64,000 bases of DNA from Eubacteriales Family XIII. Incertae Sedis bacterium (GCA_031272485.1 JAISTV010000019.1:1-64000), one strand, 5' to 3'; shown: positions 43,741 through 52,909, counted from the stretch's first letter. The notes: generated from the letters alone by a model not told the origin. Numbers and translations are program-made.

Positions 43741-45216
43741 TCACACTTGTTCCCATTTCAGCGGGAGACTCGGGCGGTGACCGTCCACGTCTACACCGAT
43801 TATATCATAGTCCATGGCGTCCTGAATGCGCACCTTGGTCATGTCGCCGGGGCGGTAGTTGCGGCAGGACTCAAACAGCACGCCGCCGTCTATCTCCGGG
43901 GCGTCCATGTAGGTCCGGCCGACCCAGACGCCATCGCCCTCCCGGCCTTCCACCATGACGGTCATGACGCTGCCTATGAGGGCCTTATTGTTCTCAAGCG
44001 AAATGTCCAGCTGCCGGAGCATGAGGCGCTCGCGCCTCTCCTCGGCCACCGTGATGGGGACCTGGTCCTCCATATCCGCCGCCGCGGTGCCCTCCTCCGC
44101 CGAATAGCGGAACACACCCATGCGGGCGAAGCGCTGCGCGCTGACGAAATCCATGAGCTCCTGAAAGTCCGCTTCCGTCTCACCCGGGAAGCCCGTCATA
44201 AACGTGGTGCGAATGGCTATGTCCGGCATGGCCTGCCGCAGCCTGGTCATGGTCTGCTTGATGGAGGCCTTGGTCGTGCGGCGGTTCATGCGCGCCAGCA
44301 GCGCGTCGTTTACGTGCTGGAGGGGAATGTCTATATAATGGAGGATTTTCGGCTCCTCGGCCATGACGCGAATCAGCTCGTCCGTTATGCGCTCCTCGTA
44401 GCAGTACAGGAGGCGGATCCACTCTATGCCCTCCACGCGGCACAGGAAGCGCAGCAGGTCGGGCAGCGCGTACTTGCCGTACAGGTCTATGCCCCAGGCC
44501 GTGACATCCTGCGCTATGAGGATGAGCTCCTTAGTGCCCTCCGCCGCGAGCTGGCGCGCATCCCGCAGGATGTCGTCCATGGTCACGCTGCGGTAGGCGC
44601 CCCGGATGGCCGGTATGGCGCAGTAGGCACAGCAGTTGCTGCAGCCCTCCGCAATCTTCAGATAGGCGGAATACCGTTCGGAAAGCGCCACGCGCCTGCC
44701 CACAAGCAGCCGCTCCGCCCCGTCCACCGCCAGAAATCGTTTCCAATCTCCGTTCATACTTCCCCCGTTGCTCTGCGCGTCTTCTGTTGCCGCGCCTGCT
44801 TCCTGCGCCCCCGCTTCGGGTGTGCGCGCTTCTTCCCCGCCGGCCTCCCCGGCCTGCTCGCTGAGCCGGTCCGCGTACAGCCTGGCGGCAATGACGGGCA
44901 GCTTGCCGTAATCGTTTACGCCCAGCACCGCGTCCGCCTCGGGAATCTCCTCGAACAGCTCGGCGCCGTATCGCTGCGCCAGACAACCCGTCACGATGAG
45001 CTTCTTCCCGTCTTCCTTAAACTGCGCGAGCTCCAGAATCCGTTCGATTGACTCGCGCTTAGCGTCCTCTATGAACCCGCAGGTGTTGACCAGCAGTATG
45101 TCCGCTTCCTCCGGCGTATCCACGCACTCCGCGCCGGTGCCTGCAAGCAGTCCGGCTGCCCTCTCTGAATCTTCCGTGTTCTTAAAGCAGCCTAAGGTAT
45201 CAATGTATAGCTTCAT
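43741..45216 (-). CDS. rimO: ribosomal protein S12 methylthiotransferase RimO
   Basis: 491 residues. First [4Fe-4S] cluster cysteines C10, C46 and C78; radical SAM cluster C192, C196, C199 (GCSNCCAYCAIP); C-terminal TRAM domain ending before DGHRPSLPLKWEQV. Modifies an Asp of S12 with methylthio. An Ala/Glu/Gly-rich insertion (about 120-155) separates the two cluster domains and is absent from most relatives. The MiaB paralog is distinguished by SEGCSNCC-type motif context and the KLYIDTLGCFKNTEDSE opening. Overlaps ftsK by 4 bases. Confidence 0.93.
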   Translation of the reverse strand: MKLYIDTLGCFKNTEDSERAAGLLAGTGAECVDTPEEADILLVNTCGFIEDAKRESIERILELAQFKEDGKKLIVTGCLAQRYGAELFEEIPEADAVLGVNDYGKLPVIAARLYADRLSEQAGEAGGEEARTPEAGAQEAGAATEDAQSNGGSMNGDWKRFLAVDGAERLLVGRRVALSERYSAYLKIAEGCSNCCAYCAIPAIRGAYRSVTMDDILRDARQLAAEGTKELILIAQDVTAWGIDLYGKYALPDLLRFLCRVEGIEWIRLLYCYEERITDELIRVMAEEPKILHYIDIPLQHVNDALLARMNRRTTKASIKQTMTRLRQAMPDIAIRTTFMTGFPGETEADFQELMDFVSAQRFARMGVFRYSAEEGTAAADMEDQVPITVAEERRERLMLRQLDISLENNKALIGSVMTVMVEGREGDGVWVGRTYMDAPEIDGGVLFESCRNYRPGDMTKVRIQDAMDYDIIGVDVDGHRPSLPLKWEQV

Positions 45217-47897
45217 TCCTCACTCCAGGGCGGGGCGCTTTCTTCGCCTCCCACTGTCTCATCCCCCGCCGCCGGCCCGGGCGCTGTCCCGAGATCCTCC
45301 ATTTGCAGTTGCACCTGCCCGTCCGCCAGAAAGCTGGCGAGCTGTGCGTCCGTCATAAGCACCTTGCGCGGCTTGTTCTGCCCGTCGCTGGGCGCCACGA
45401 TCCCGCGCTCCTCCATCATGTCCACCAGACGCGCTGACCGGTTATATCCTATGCGAAAACGGCGCTGAATCATGGATACCGAGGCCTGTTTGGCCTGCAC
45501 GACCATTTCCACCGCGTCGCGGAACAGCTCGTCCTCGTCGTCCACGAGCCCGCCGCCGAACCCGTTCTCCACCACGTTTACCACATCCGGGCTGTACTCC
45601 GGATCCATCTGGTTCTTGATAAACTCCGTAACCTTGTAGACCTCCGAATCTGTGACGTACGCGCACTGGATGCGCATGGGCTCGCGGGTCCCCACCGGGG
45701 AGAACAGGCCGTCGCCCTTCCCGAGGAGGCGCTCGGCGCCCGGCTCGTCGAGTATGACGCGCGAGTTCGTGTTCGAGGATACGGAGAAGGCTATGCGGCT
45801 GGGGATGTTCGCCTTGATTACGCTCGTCAGGATGCTCGCCAGCGGCTGCTGCGTGGCCACAATCAGGTGCATGCCCGCCGCGCGCCCCATGGCCGCCAGC
45901 CTGGAGATGGAGTCCTGCACCTTCTGCGAGGCCACCATCATGAGGTCCGAGAGCTCGTCTATAACTATGACTATCTGCGGCATGACATCCTCGGCGCGGC
46001 CATCCCGGCCCATCTTCTCGTTATAGCCCTGGATGTCACGGACATTGGCGCCGGCAAACCGGTCGAAGCGGTCCGTCATGAGGGTCACCGCGTAGGAGAG
46101 CGCTATCGCGGCGCGCTCGGCGTTCGTGACCACGGGGACCAGCAGGTGCGGAATGTCATTGTAGAGCTTGAGCTCCACCATCTTGGGGTCTATGAGGATG
46201 AGCTTCACCTCGTCCGGTCTGGCGCGGAAGAGGATGCTCAGCAGAATGTCGTTTATGCACACGCTCTTGCCCGCGCCCGTGGTGCCGGCTATGAGCAGAT
46301 GCGGCATGGCGGCCAGGTCTGCCACTATGCGCTCGCCCGAGACGTTCTTGCCCAGGGCGAAGGAAATCTTACTGCCCGCGCCGCGAAACTCCGGCGAGTC
46401 GATCATCTCCTTGAGCGAGACGATTTGCGTGACCGCGTTGAACGCCTCTATGCCCACGACCGACTGGCCGGGGATGGAGACCACGCGCACGCTCTTCACC
46501 TCGAGCTTGCGCGCGAGGTCCGGCTCCAGGCTCTTTATGCTCTGTATCTTTACGCCCACGTCCGGCTCCACCTCGTAGCGCGTCACCGTGGGGCCAATGG
46601 TCACGTTGATGACCTTGGCGTCCACCCGGAAGTCCCTTAGCGTCTGTTCCAGCTGTGCCGAGCGGGCGCGCAGCTCTGCCGCGTTTTCCGCCCGCGGGCC
46701 CTTCGGGCCGCTCTTCAGGAGGCTCACCGGCGGGAGCTTGTAGGCGAGGAGCGCGTCCTTGCTGTCGTAAGTGCCGCGGAAGTTCGACTTTTTCCGGACC
46801 TTGACCGGGGCCTCGCCGCCGTCCGTCCCGGCGAACATGGCCTCATCCTCCGGGGCCAGGCCGCCCGCGGGGCCGGTCCCAAACTTCTGGATGCGCGCCG
46901 TGTGGCGGTTGCTGCCTGTTTCCGCCGCCGCGTCCGCACCGAGGTCCTGCTCGGTGAACGGCACGTCCTGCGGCTGTTCGGTATAAATGTAGGTATCGGG
47001 AATGTCCGCGTCCTCTATGCCGTAACCCGGCTTGACGAAGCGCGGCGGCTCTATGCCGAAGTCCGGCTTCTCCGGGGGCGGGGGCGCCAGTACGTCCGGC
47101 GCAGGCGGTGCCTGCGCACCCGTTATGTTCTGGCTTTCCGTAACGACCGCCTCGACTATATTCTGCTGGCGCTGCTGGAGCTGGTACGGGTCCGGACCCG
47201 CGCCGGCTGCGCCCGGGGGCGCTGGGGACGGCCTGCCGAAATCCTGCACGCGCGTGGTGGCCGCCTGCGACGCCGATTCCTCGAACGCCTCTTCGGCGCG
47301 CCGCTCTTCCCGGCGTTCCTTGCCGTCGCGGACCTTGCCGCGGATGGCGTCCCAATAGAAGGACAGCGAATTGCCGGCGTACACGAGCGCCAGAATGATG
47401 AGTCCCAGAATCGTAAAGATAAACAGACCGGCCTTGCCGACGAGCTTGATAATCTGCGCGCCGACCACCATGCCAAACACGCCGCCGCCGAGCCCCTCGC
47501 CGCTGCGCCGGTACACGTCCGCCGCGTTCATGCCGCGCAGAGGGTCGGCCGCCGGGCCAAGGAAGAACCCGCTCACAAGCAGCAGGAACAGCAGGATGAT
47601 AAAGACCAGCACGATTATGCCGCGCAGGCCGTAGTATTTTCGTTTCGCTCGCAGGATTAGGATGGCGTAGAGCAGCAGCAGGAAGGGTATAGCGTAGGAC
47701 GCGGGCCCGAATACCCCGTTCAGGAAGTACGTAATCCCCTCGCCCACTATGCCCGCTGCCTTGAGGAACATGGCGAACGCCAGAAACAGCGCGAGCGCTA
47801 TGAGGCAGACCGCCACGATTTTCTCGCGCAGCCTGCGCTTTTCCTCCGCCAAGGTCTGGGCTTTGGTTTTCCTGCCCGTACGTTTCTTATCGGCCAT
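45213..47897 (-). CDS. ftsK: DNA translocase FtsK/SpoIIIE
   Basis: 894 residues. Basic N-terminus, four membrane helices (about 27-48, 60-82, 90-112, 150-172), a long Pro/Ala/Gln-rich linker, then the RecA-like motor with Walker A AGTTGAGKSVCIND and Walker B KLILIDPKMVEL, the VIVIDELSDLMM strand, and a C-terminal gamma winged helix (ASVSMIQRRFRIGYNRSARLVDMMEERGIV) that reads DNA polarity signals. Pumps chromosomal DNA at division or sporulation septa. First of an ftsK-rimO-pgsA-cinA series. Confidence 0.96.
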   Translation of the reverse strand: MADKKRTGRKTKAQTLAEEKRRLREKIVAVCLIALALFLAFAMFLKAAGIVGEGITYFLNGVFGPASYAIPFLLLLYAILILRAKRKYYGLRGIIVLVFIILLFLLLVSGFFLGPAADPLRGMNAADVYRRSGEGLGGGVFGMVVGAQIIKLVGKAGLFIFTILGLIILALVYAGNSLSFYWDAIRGKVRDGKERREERRAEEAFEESASQAATTRVQDFGRPSPAPPGAAGAGPDPYQLQQRQQNIVEAVVTESQNITGAQAPPAPDVLAPPPPEKPDFGIEPPRFVKPGYGIEDADIPDTYIYTEQPQDVPFTEQDLGADAAAETGSNRHTARIQKFGTGPAGGLAPEDEAMFAGTDGGEAPVKVRKKSNFRGTYDSKDALLAYKLPPVSLLKSGPKGPRAENAAELRARSAQLEQTLRDFRVDAKVINVTIGPTVTRYEVEPDVGVKIQSIKSLEPDLARKLEVKSVRVVSIPGQSVVGIEAFNAVTQIVSLKEMIDSPEFRGAGSKISFALGKNVSGERIVADLAAMPHLLIAGTTGAGKSVCINDILLSILFRARPDEVKLILIDPKMVELKLYNDIPHLLVPVVTNAERAAIALSYAVTLMTDRFDRFAGANVRDIQGYNEKMGRDGRAEDVMPQIVIVIDELSDLMMVASQKVQDSISRLAAMGRAAGMHLIVATQQPLASILTSVIKANIPSRIAFSVSSNTNSRVILDEPGAERLLGKGDGLFSPVGTREPMRIQCAYVTDSEVYKVTEFIKNQMDPEYSPDVVNVVENGFGGGLVDDEDELFRDAVEMVVQAKQASVSMIQRRFRIGYNRSARLVDMMEERGIVAPSDGQNKPRKVLMTDAQLASFLADGQVQLQMEDLGTAPGPAAGDETVGGEESAPPWSEE

Positions 47898-47992
47898 AAA
47901 TTCTCCTGCGCTTCTTCAAGGTTAAACAGTGCGTTCCATGTGCGCCGGCGCGCCCTCCGCGCGTACTTCCGGCCTCAGCACATTCATCGTAT

Positions 47993-47998
47993 ATTTTA
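47993..47998 (-). promoter_or_regulatory. extended -10 promoter candidate for ftsK
   Basis: TGATAAAAT on the minus strand (TAAAAT at 47998-47993) with a TG extension; no convincing -35 at standard spacing (a TTAACA lies 21 bases away). Confidence 0.35.
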
Positions 47999-48069
47999 TC
48001 ACATCTGTTGCGAACACTCTGTTAAATCTCTGCTACAAGAGGGAAGAGGCGCGGCGTGCGATGAGGGGG

Positions 48070-49275
48070 TTAAGTGGGGCGTCTTCCGCGTAGGGCGTAA
48101 GCTATGGCCAAGGGGATCAGTAGCGCACTGCTTGTCAACAGCAGGGCTCCTACCGGCACGACATCTGCGAGGGGGCCGAAGACGGCCACCGCTACGGGGA
48201 TGGCGCCCACACTTACGAACTCGGTTACGGAGAAGACGCGGCCGAGCTTGTCCGGCGCGGCGGTCTCTTGGATGTAGACCGTTATGGCCGTGGTCCAGAC
48301 GGGCAGGAAGAACCCCGCTGCGGCAAGGAAGCACAGGAACACCGTGAAATTCCACGCTACGCCGAGCAGAGCGAACAGTACGCCGAATCCTGCCGTGCAA
48401 ACGGCTATGGTCCGCACCTTGTCGAGGAAGTCCCCCTTTACGGCCACGAACACGCCTCCCAGGATAGCCGCAGCCGCCCACACGATCTCGTGGACGGTGA
48501 GCCGCCACACCTCTCCGCCGAACGTTCGCGCAATCAGTAGCGGCGTCAGGACGAACGCCGGCGCGAACAGCAGGTAGGATAGCACGTAGAAGACAATGAA
48601 ACGGCAGAGCCGTTTGCTTCCGAACGTATACGCGAGGCCGTCCTTCATGTCGCCCAATATCGTTTTAGCGGCTATGGCCCCGCGCGGCCTTTCGACACGG
48701 ATAAACCCCATTACAAAAATGGCCGCTGCCGCCGTGACCACGTCCAGAAAGAACGCGCCGATAATCCCGACCGTGCCGAGAACCAGGCCGCCTGCCGCCG
48801 GCGCCAGCAGCGAAAGCACGGAACCGAGTGTCTGGTTGATGCCCTGAATGCGCGTGAGCTGCTCCGCGGGAACCAGCTGCGGATAAACGGCCTTGACAGC
48901 GGGATTCTGCACCCCGGCGCCGAGCGAACGCACCGCCAGCGCCACGAGAAGTAACGGTAGCCGGCCATATCCCAGTAGAAACGAGACAGCCAGCAGGAGC
49001 GTGGCCATTGCTATAAAACCGTCCGCGAGCATAATCAGGCGCTTGCGACTGTAGCGGTCCGCCCAAACTCCGCCGAAAAGCGAGATGACCACAAACGGCA
49101 CATTATTACACAACGTGGCCAGCATCATCCACATGCCGGATGAGGTGGCGAGCGTGATATGCCAAAGGATTGAAAAACTGACGACCGAGGAGCCGAACAG
49201 CGATATATTCTGGCTGACTAAGAAGAATGCAATCCGCTTCTTCCAGCCCGCCGGCTCGAAATATTGCAAAGACAA
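48070..49275 (-). CDS. MFS exporter (drug-efflux type)
   Basis: 401 residues from a TTG at 49275, chosen because GGAGG lies 6 bases before it; the open frame extends upstream without a ribosome site. About 12 membrane helices with the loop 2-3 motif FGGVWADRYSRKRLIML typical of H+-driven efflux MFS proteins (YfmO/macrolide-efflux-like) and FFLPVWTTAITVYIQETAAPDKLGRVFSVTEF in the second half. Exports small molecules against a proton gradient; substrate unknown. It stands alone between dapB and ftsK. Confidence 0.85.
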   Translation of the reverse strand: MSLQYFEPAGWKKRIAFFLVSQNISLFGSSVVSFSILWHITLATSSGMWMMLATLCNNVPFVVISLFGGVWADRYSRKRLIMLADGFIAMATLLLAVSFLLGYGRLPLLLVALAVRSLGAGVQNPAVKAVYPQLVPAEQLTRIQGINQTLGSVLSLLAPAAGGLVLGTVGIIGAFFLDVVTAAAAIFVMGFIRVERPRGAIAAKTILGDMKDGLAYTFGSKRLCRFIVFYVLSYLLFAPAFVLTPLLIARTFGGEVWRLTVHEIVWAAAAILGGVFVAVKGDFLDKVRTIAVCTAGFGVLFALLGVAWNFTVFLCFLAAAGFFLPVWTTAITVYIQETAAPDKLGRVFSVTEFVSVGAIPVAVAVFGPLADVVPVGALLLTSSALLIPLAIAYALRGRRPT

Positions 49276-49394
49276 AGGAAACCTCCGATAACCTGATCCC
49301 AAAGAACACCAGGCACGGCCTGCGCCGCGCCCGTGCACGCATTAAGTACAAAACTGGTTATCGGGTTTTCATTTCAGCATGCTCCTTTCGCGCC

Positions 49395-50162
49395 CTACCC
49401 CAGCAGGTCGTCCATGTTGTACAGGCCGGGGGCCTTGCCTGCCAGATAGCGGGCGGCCTTTACCGCGCCTAAGGCAAATACCTTGCGGGAGTAGACCGTG
49501 TGGGTTATCTCTATGGTCTCGTCGGGGCCGGCGAACAGGACGGTGTGCTGACCCGGCAGACTGCCGCCGCGGACCGCGTGAATCCCCATGTCGGACAGCA
49601 GGCAGACGTCGTCCTTGCCGTGGCGCCCGTAGATGTAGTTCTTCTTCACGGCGCACTTTTCGTTTATGGCGTCGGCTATGAGCAGGGCCGTGCCGCTCGG
49701 CGAGTCCGCCTTCTGGTTGTGATGCTTCTCGATAATCTCCACGTTGAAGTTCTCTTCGAGCGCCGGAACAGAGGCCGCGCTCATCCGCGCCACCAGGTTT
49801 ATGCCCAGCGACATATTGGCGGAGTTAAAGACCGGGATGCTCCTCGCGGCTTCACGCAGCGCGCTGCGCTCTCCCTCGCCAAGCGCGGTCGTGCAGATGA
49901 CAGCCGGAATGCCCGCAGCCACCGCGTAAGCCAGCAGCCCCGGCACGGCGGTGAAATTCGAAAAGTCTATAATCACGTCGCCGCCGCCCGCATAGTCCGC
50001 GGGGTTCTCATACACCGGCACCGCCACGCCGCGAAAGACCGGCGGCTCGGGCGCGGCCATCTTGTCAAACCCGGCGGGAACGTTAGCATCCGGCTCTCCA
50101 GCCAGTACGTCCAGCACCTGCCGGCCCATGCGTCCGTTTATTCCGTGAATCAAAAAGTCCAT
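49395..50162 (-). CDS. dapB: 4-hydroxy-tetrahydrodipicolinate reductase
   Basis: 255 residues. NAD(P)-binding GINGRMGRQVLDVL at 8-21, a VIIDFSNFTAVPGLLAYA strand, then the catalytic ENFNVEIIEKHHNQKADSPSGTALLIADAI block. Second committed step to diaminopimelate and lysine. 21 bases after asd, so the two form a lysine/DAP unit. Confidence 0.97.
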   Translation of the reverse strand: MDFLIHGINGRMGRQVLDVLAGEPDANVPAGFDKMAAPEPPVFRGVAVPVYENPADYAGGGDVIIDFSNFTAVPGLLAYAVAAGIPAVICTTALGEGERSALREAARSIPVFNSANMSLGINLVARMSAASVPALEENFNVEIIEKHHNQKADSPSGTALLIADAINEKCAVKKNYIYGRHGKDDVCLLSDMGIHAVRGGSLPGQHTVLFAGPDETIEITHTVYSRKVFALGAVKAARYLAGKAPGLYNMDDLLG

Positions 50163-50183
50163 ACGCGCTTCCTTTCAGCCTGC

Positions 50184-51185
50184 CTATGCGCGGGCCAGCA
50201 GCAGCTCGGCGATCTGAATCGCGTTGGTAGCCGCGCCCTTGCGGATGTTGTCCGCCACGCACCAGAAGTTTATGCCGCTCTCCACGGAGAAGTCGCGGCG
50301 GATGCGGCCCACGAACACCTCGTTTTTGCCGGCCGCCTCGCGCGCCAGCGGGTAGACGTTATTCGCCGGGTCGTCCTGCACCACGAGCCCGGGCATGGCG
50401 CGCAGCACCGCCCGCACCTCTTCTATATCCCCGAACGGCTTCTCAAACTCTACATTTATAGTCTCGCTGTGCGAGTCGAACACCGGCACGCGCACCGTGG
50501 TCGCCGTCACGCGGATGGAATCGTCGCCGAGAATCTTGTGCGTCTCGTTGACCATCTTCATCTCTTCCTTCGTGTAGCCGTTGTCGAGGAAGACGTCTAT
50601 GTGCGGCAGGCAGTTGCCCGCGATCGGGTGCGGGTACGCCACGCAAATGTCGTTTCCGGCGATCCCTTCCTTCAGGTCGTTTATGCCCTTGAGCCCCGTG
50701 CCCGAGACCGCCTGGTACGTCGAGTAGACGATCCGCTTCAGCCCGTAGGCGTCGTAAAGCGCCTTGAGCGGGACCATAGCCTGTATGGTGGAGCAGTTGG
50801 GGTTGGCAATGATGCCGCTGTGCGTGAACGCTGCGTCCGGGTTGACCTCCGGGACCACCAGCGGGACGTTCGGGTCCATACGCCACTGGCTGCTGTTATC
50901 CACAACCACCACCCCGTGCGCGGCCGCGATGGGTGCGAACGTGGCGCTCGTGCCGCCGCCCGCCGAGAAAAGCGCGATGTCTATATCCTTGTCGAACGAA
51001 TGTTCGGTGAGTTCCTCAACCACATATTCCTTGCCGTCAAAATCCACGGTCTTTCCCGCGGACTTGGCGGAGGCCATCATATATACGTTGTTATACGGAA
51101 ACTTCCGCTCGGCCAGCACCTTGCGAAACGTGCTGCCCACGAGCCCCGTAGCTCCCACTATGGCTATGTTCGGTATTTTGTTCAT
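50184..51185 (-). CDS. asd: aspartate-semialdehyde dehydrogenase
   Basis: 333 residues. NADP fold IAIVGATGLVGSTFRKVL, active-site Cys in VPEVNPDA...IIANPNCSTIQ, with VYSTYQAVSGTGLKGI, and the substrate His in RVTATTVRVPVFDSHSETINVEF. Reduces aspartyl phosphate to the semialdehyde that feeds DapA/DapB and the threonine/methionine branch. First gene of asd-dapB, with its own TATAAT promoter. Confidence 0.97.
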   Translation of the reverse strand: MNKIPNIAIVGATGLVGSTFRKVLAERKFPYNNVYMMASAKSAGKTVDFDGKEYVVEELTEHSFDKDIDIALFSAGGGTSATFAPIAAAHGVVVVDNSSQWRMDPNVPLVVPEVNPDAAFTHSGIIANPNCSTIQAMVPLKALYDAYGLKRIVYSTYQAVSGTGLKGINDLKEGIAGNDICVAYPHPIAGNCLPHIDVFLDNGYTKEEMKMVNETHKILGDDSIRVTATTVRVPVFDSHSETINVEFEKPFGDIEEVRAVLRAMPGLVVQDDPANNVYPLAREAAGKNEVFVGRIRRDFSVESGINFWCVADNIRKGAATNAIQIAELLLARA

Positions 51186-51241
51186 CCTGCTCCTCCCGAG
51201 AATCCAGTCTTCCAGCGCTTCTCCTCTACAAATTAAAGTAC

Positions 51242-51270
51242 ATTATACGCCACCTCGCGCGAAATGCGCA
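51242..51270 (-). promoter_or_regulatory. promoter of asd-dapB
   Basis: Minus strand TGCGCA (51270-51265), 17-base spacer, TATAAT (51247-51242). The perfect -10 is the main support. Confidence 0.5.
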
Positions 51271-51272
51271 AT

Positions 51273-51307
51273 AAAAAAAGCGGGCGGCCCGCCATGTGCC
51301 GCCCTGC
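51273..51307 (-). terminator. terminator of the MerR gene
   Basis: Minus strand GCAGGGCGGC, loop, GCCGCCCGC, followed by TTTTTTT, 22 bases after the MerR stop. Confidence 0.85.
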
Positions 51308-51328
51308 TCTTTCGCGCGTGCCGCGCCG

Positions 51329-52138
51329 TTACGCCACCGTCACCGGTATCTGGATTTCCGTGAGCCAGTCGCTCGCGTCCTCCTTGTTCCAGATTCCGTC
51401 TATGTAGCTCTCGCGCGGCTCGCCTGCCGGCTTATATCCGTTCGCGTCCAGCCACTGAAACACCGCTGCGTATGCGGCGCCAATGCTCTCGTACGCCCCT
51501 TTGTGGAGCGTGGACGCCACCTTGACCGCCGGCATCTGTTTGAACACCACGCCGTCCGCGTCCGTCCCGGGACTCGTCACCGCCTGACAGATCTCTATGT
51601 CTATGTCCTTCTCGCGGTACTCCCCGTCGTGGTAGGCTATGAAGCAGTATTCCGGCTCGGTGCACTTCACCTGCGGGTTGGCCGCCGCCACCTTAGCGCC
51701 CACCTCGGGCATGAGGCTCATTAGGTCGCTGTACGCGGGGATAACCGTCCGGTACGAGAAGACGGTGCACGCCGGTATGTCTTTAACTACGATTTGATAT
51801 GCCATGTGGATTCCCTCCTGTTTCTGTGAGATATAGTGGTGCAGTCTGCGCAGGCGGTCTTCGAGCGCGTGCCGTTCCTCCTCGAGCTCAGCCTTTCGCT
51901 TCTCCAGGATTTCTTCCTCCCCGCGGCCGCCGGTGATTTCCGAAATCTCGGGAATAGAAAAGCCCATTTGACGGAGTGCGAGAATCTCCTGCAGCCGGGA
52001 AAGCTGCGCGGTTTCGTAATACCGATACCCCGTCCACTCGTCCGTCTGCGCCGGCGTAAGCAACCCCACCTCGTCGTAATAACGAAGCGTTTTCACGGTC
52101 ACCTTGCCGAGTTTAGAAAATTCTCCGATGCGGTACAC
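51329..52138 (-). CDS. MerR-family regulator with GyrI-like effector-binding domain
   Basis: 269 residues, BmrR-like. Residues 1-70 are the MerR winged helix (YRIGEFSKLGKVTVKTLRYYDEVGLLTPA, then TGYRYYETAQLSRLQEILALRQMGFSIPEI), 75-110 the dimer coiled coil, and 118-269 a GyrI-like/AraC effector-binding beta domain (VFSYRTVIPAYSDLM, CFIAYHDGEYREKDIDIE, STLHKGAYESIGAAYAAVFQWLDANGY). These bind hydrophobic drugs and switch a 19-bp-spacer promoter. Exactly such a promoter lies upstream of this gene, so it is probably autoregulated. The MFS exporter 2 kb downstream is a possible target. Confidence 0.92.
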   Translation of the reverse strand: MYRIGEFSKLGKVTVKTLRYYDEVGLLTPAQTDEWTGYRYYETAQLSRLQEILALRQMGFSIPEISEITGGRGEEEILEKRKAELEEERHALEDRLRRLHHYISQKQEGIHMAYQIVVKDIPACTVFSYRTVIPAYSDLMSLMPEVGAKVAAANPQVKCTEPEYCFIAYHDGEYREKDIDIEICQAVTSPGTDADGVVFKQMPAVKVASTLHKGAYESIGAAYAAVFQWLDANGYKPAGEPRESYIDGIWNKEDASDWLTEIQIPVTVA

Positions 52139-52166
52139 GTCTGCCTCCTCCCGCGCGTAACTGCGA

Positions 52167-52250
52167 CTTCCCGGAGCGCCCGGCGCCGGCTCATCTGCGT
52201 GCCGCTGCCAGGCCTTCCCCGGGCGACTTTCAGAAGCGCCCGGCGCCGGC
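52167..52250. repeat. 60-bp-spaced direct repeat in the MerR leader
   Basis: AGCGCCCGGCGCCGGC occurs at 52175-52190 and 52235-52250, exactly 60 bases apart, each preceded by a shared GCGACTT. The core is itself self-complementary and would give two hairpins in the leader RNA. Confidence 0.65.
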
Positions 52251-52270
52251 CGAACCCTCCGTATAAACCC

Positions 52271-52301
52271 ACTCTAAGCTCTCCCCCAGCAGGAGAGTCA
52301 A
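52271..52301 (-). promoter_or_regulatory. MerR-type promoter with 19-bp spacer and operator dyad
   Basis: Minus strand TTGACT (52301-52296), 19-base spacer, TAGAGT (52276-52271). The spacer holds the dyad CTCTCC-7-GGAGAG (52279-52297). The over-long spacer with a centred dyad is the hallmark of MerR-controlled promoters, which the regulator untwists on binding its effector. Confidence 0.8.
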
Positions 52302-52359
52302 CACCCAATATCGCAAGTTTTTCTCTTTTTATTATACGTCATTATACGTCCAAAGCCCG

Positions 52360-52618
52360 CACCCCGCGCCCCCCTCCACCGCGCAAAATTTCAGTATTTC
52401 GTGTATCCCGCGCACTCCCGCGCCCCCTCCCCCGCGCAAAATTTCAGTATTTCGTGTATCCCGCGCACTCCCGCGCCCCCTCCCCCGCGCAAAATTTCAG
52501 TATTTCGTGTGGTTTTTCCAGTCGTTTACATTTTTGATACACGAAATTCTGCATTTTTGCGCGGGGGGGCGCGGGGGGCGCGGGCGGGGCGGAGGGGCGC
52601 GGAGGCGCGGGGGGGCGA
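52360..52618. repeat. 53-bp tandem repeats with inverted copy and G-rich arm
   Basis: The unit GCGCAAAATTTCAGTATTTC-GTGTA plus a C-rich tail starts at 52381, 52434 and 52487 (period 53; the third is cut short). An inverted copy, GATACACGAAATTCTGCA then TTTTTGCGC, is at 52536-52562 and leads into a run of G-tracts (52562-52616) mirroring the C-rich tails. The whole could fold into a very long hairpin, and the G-rich strand could form quadruplexes. No gene is visible in 52302-52676 apart from these repeats and the rpmF terminator; ATTATACGTC is repeated twice at 52331-52350. Confidence 0.8.
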
Positions 52619-52668
52619 AAAAAAAACTGGTCTGTACTTTGTACAGCCAGCTTTATCAACCAGTTTTT
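52617..52668 (-). terminator. terminator of rpmF
   Basis: Minus strand AAAAACTGGT pairs with ACCAGTTTTT and encloses a CTGTAC-AAA-GTACAG hairpin; a T-run of nine follows. Confidence 0.8.
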
Positions 52669-52676
52669 CGTTTCGC

Positions 52677-52853
52677 TCAGTCCGCGATTACTTTTTTCCC
52701 GTCGTAGTAGTTACACACCGGGCATACTCTGTGCGGCAACTTTTTGCTATGGCACTGAGGGCACACGGATAGTCCCGGCGCGAGCTTTCTCATATTCTGT
52801 GCGCGTCTGGAGTCACGCTTAGCTTTGGATGTTTTCCTTTTCGGAACTGCCAT
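52677..52853 (-). CDS. rpmF: 50S ribosomal protein L32
   Basis: 58 residues from ATG at 52853, with AAGGAGG 9 bases ahead. Starts [19 protein letters not shown] and holds a complete zinc ribbon (CPQC and CPVC), so this is the C+ form. rpmF usually follows yceD (DUF177) and precedes plsX; here neither is present, and the gene stands alone between a repeat region and a divergent zinc-ribbon protein gene. It has a consensus promoter (52910-52938). Confidence 0.96.
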   Translation of the reverse strand: MAVPKRKTSKAKRDSRRAQNMRKLAPGLSVCPQCHSKKLPHRVCPVCNYYDGKKVIAD

Positions 52854-52909
52854 CGTCTACACCTCCTTACAATCAAATTTATCGCGCATCCGTCAAATGC
52901 GACTTTTTA

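Noticed and set aside
51186-51328. Lysine riboswitch upstream of asd-dapB
   Set aside because: Only about 55 bases lie between the promoter and start, too short for a lysine aptamer; the hairpin there is the MerR-gene terminator.
52381-52540. CRISPR array
   Set aside because: The 53-bp units are direct tandem repeats with no variable spacers, and no cas genes are near.
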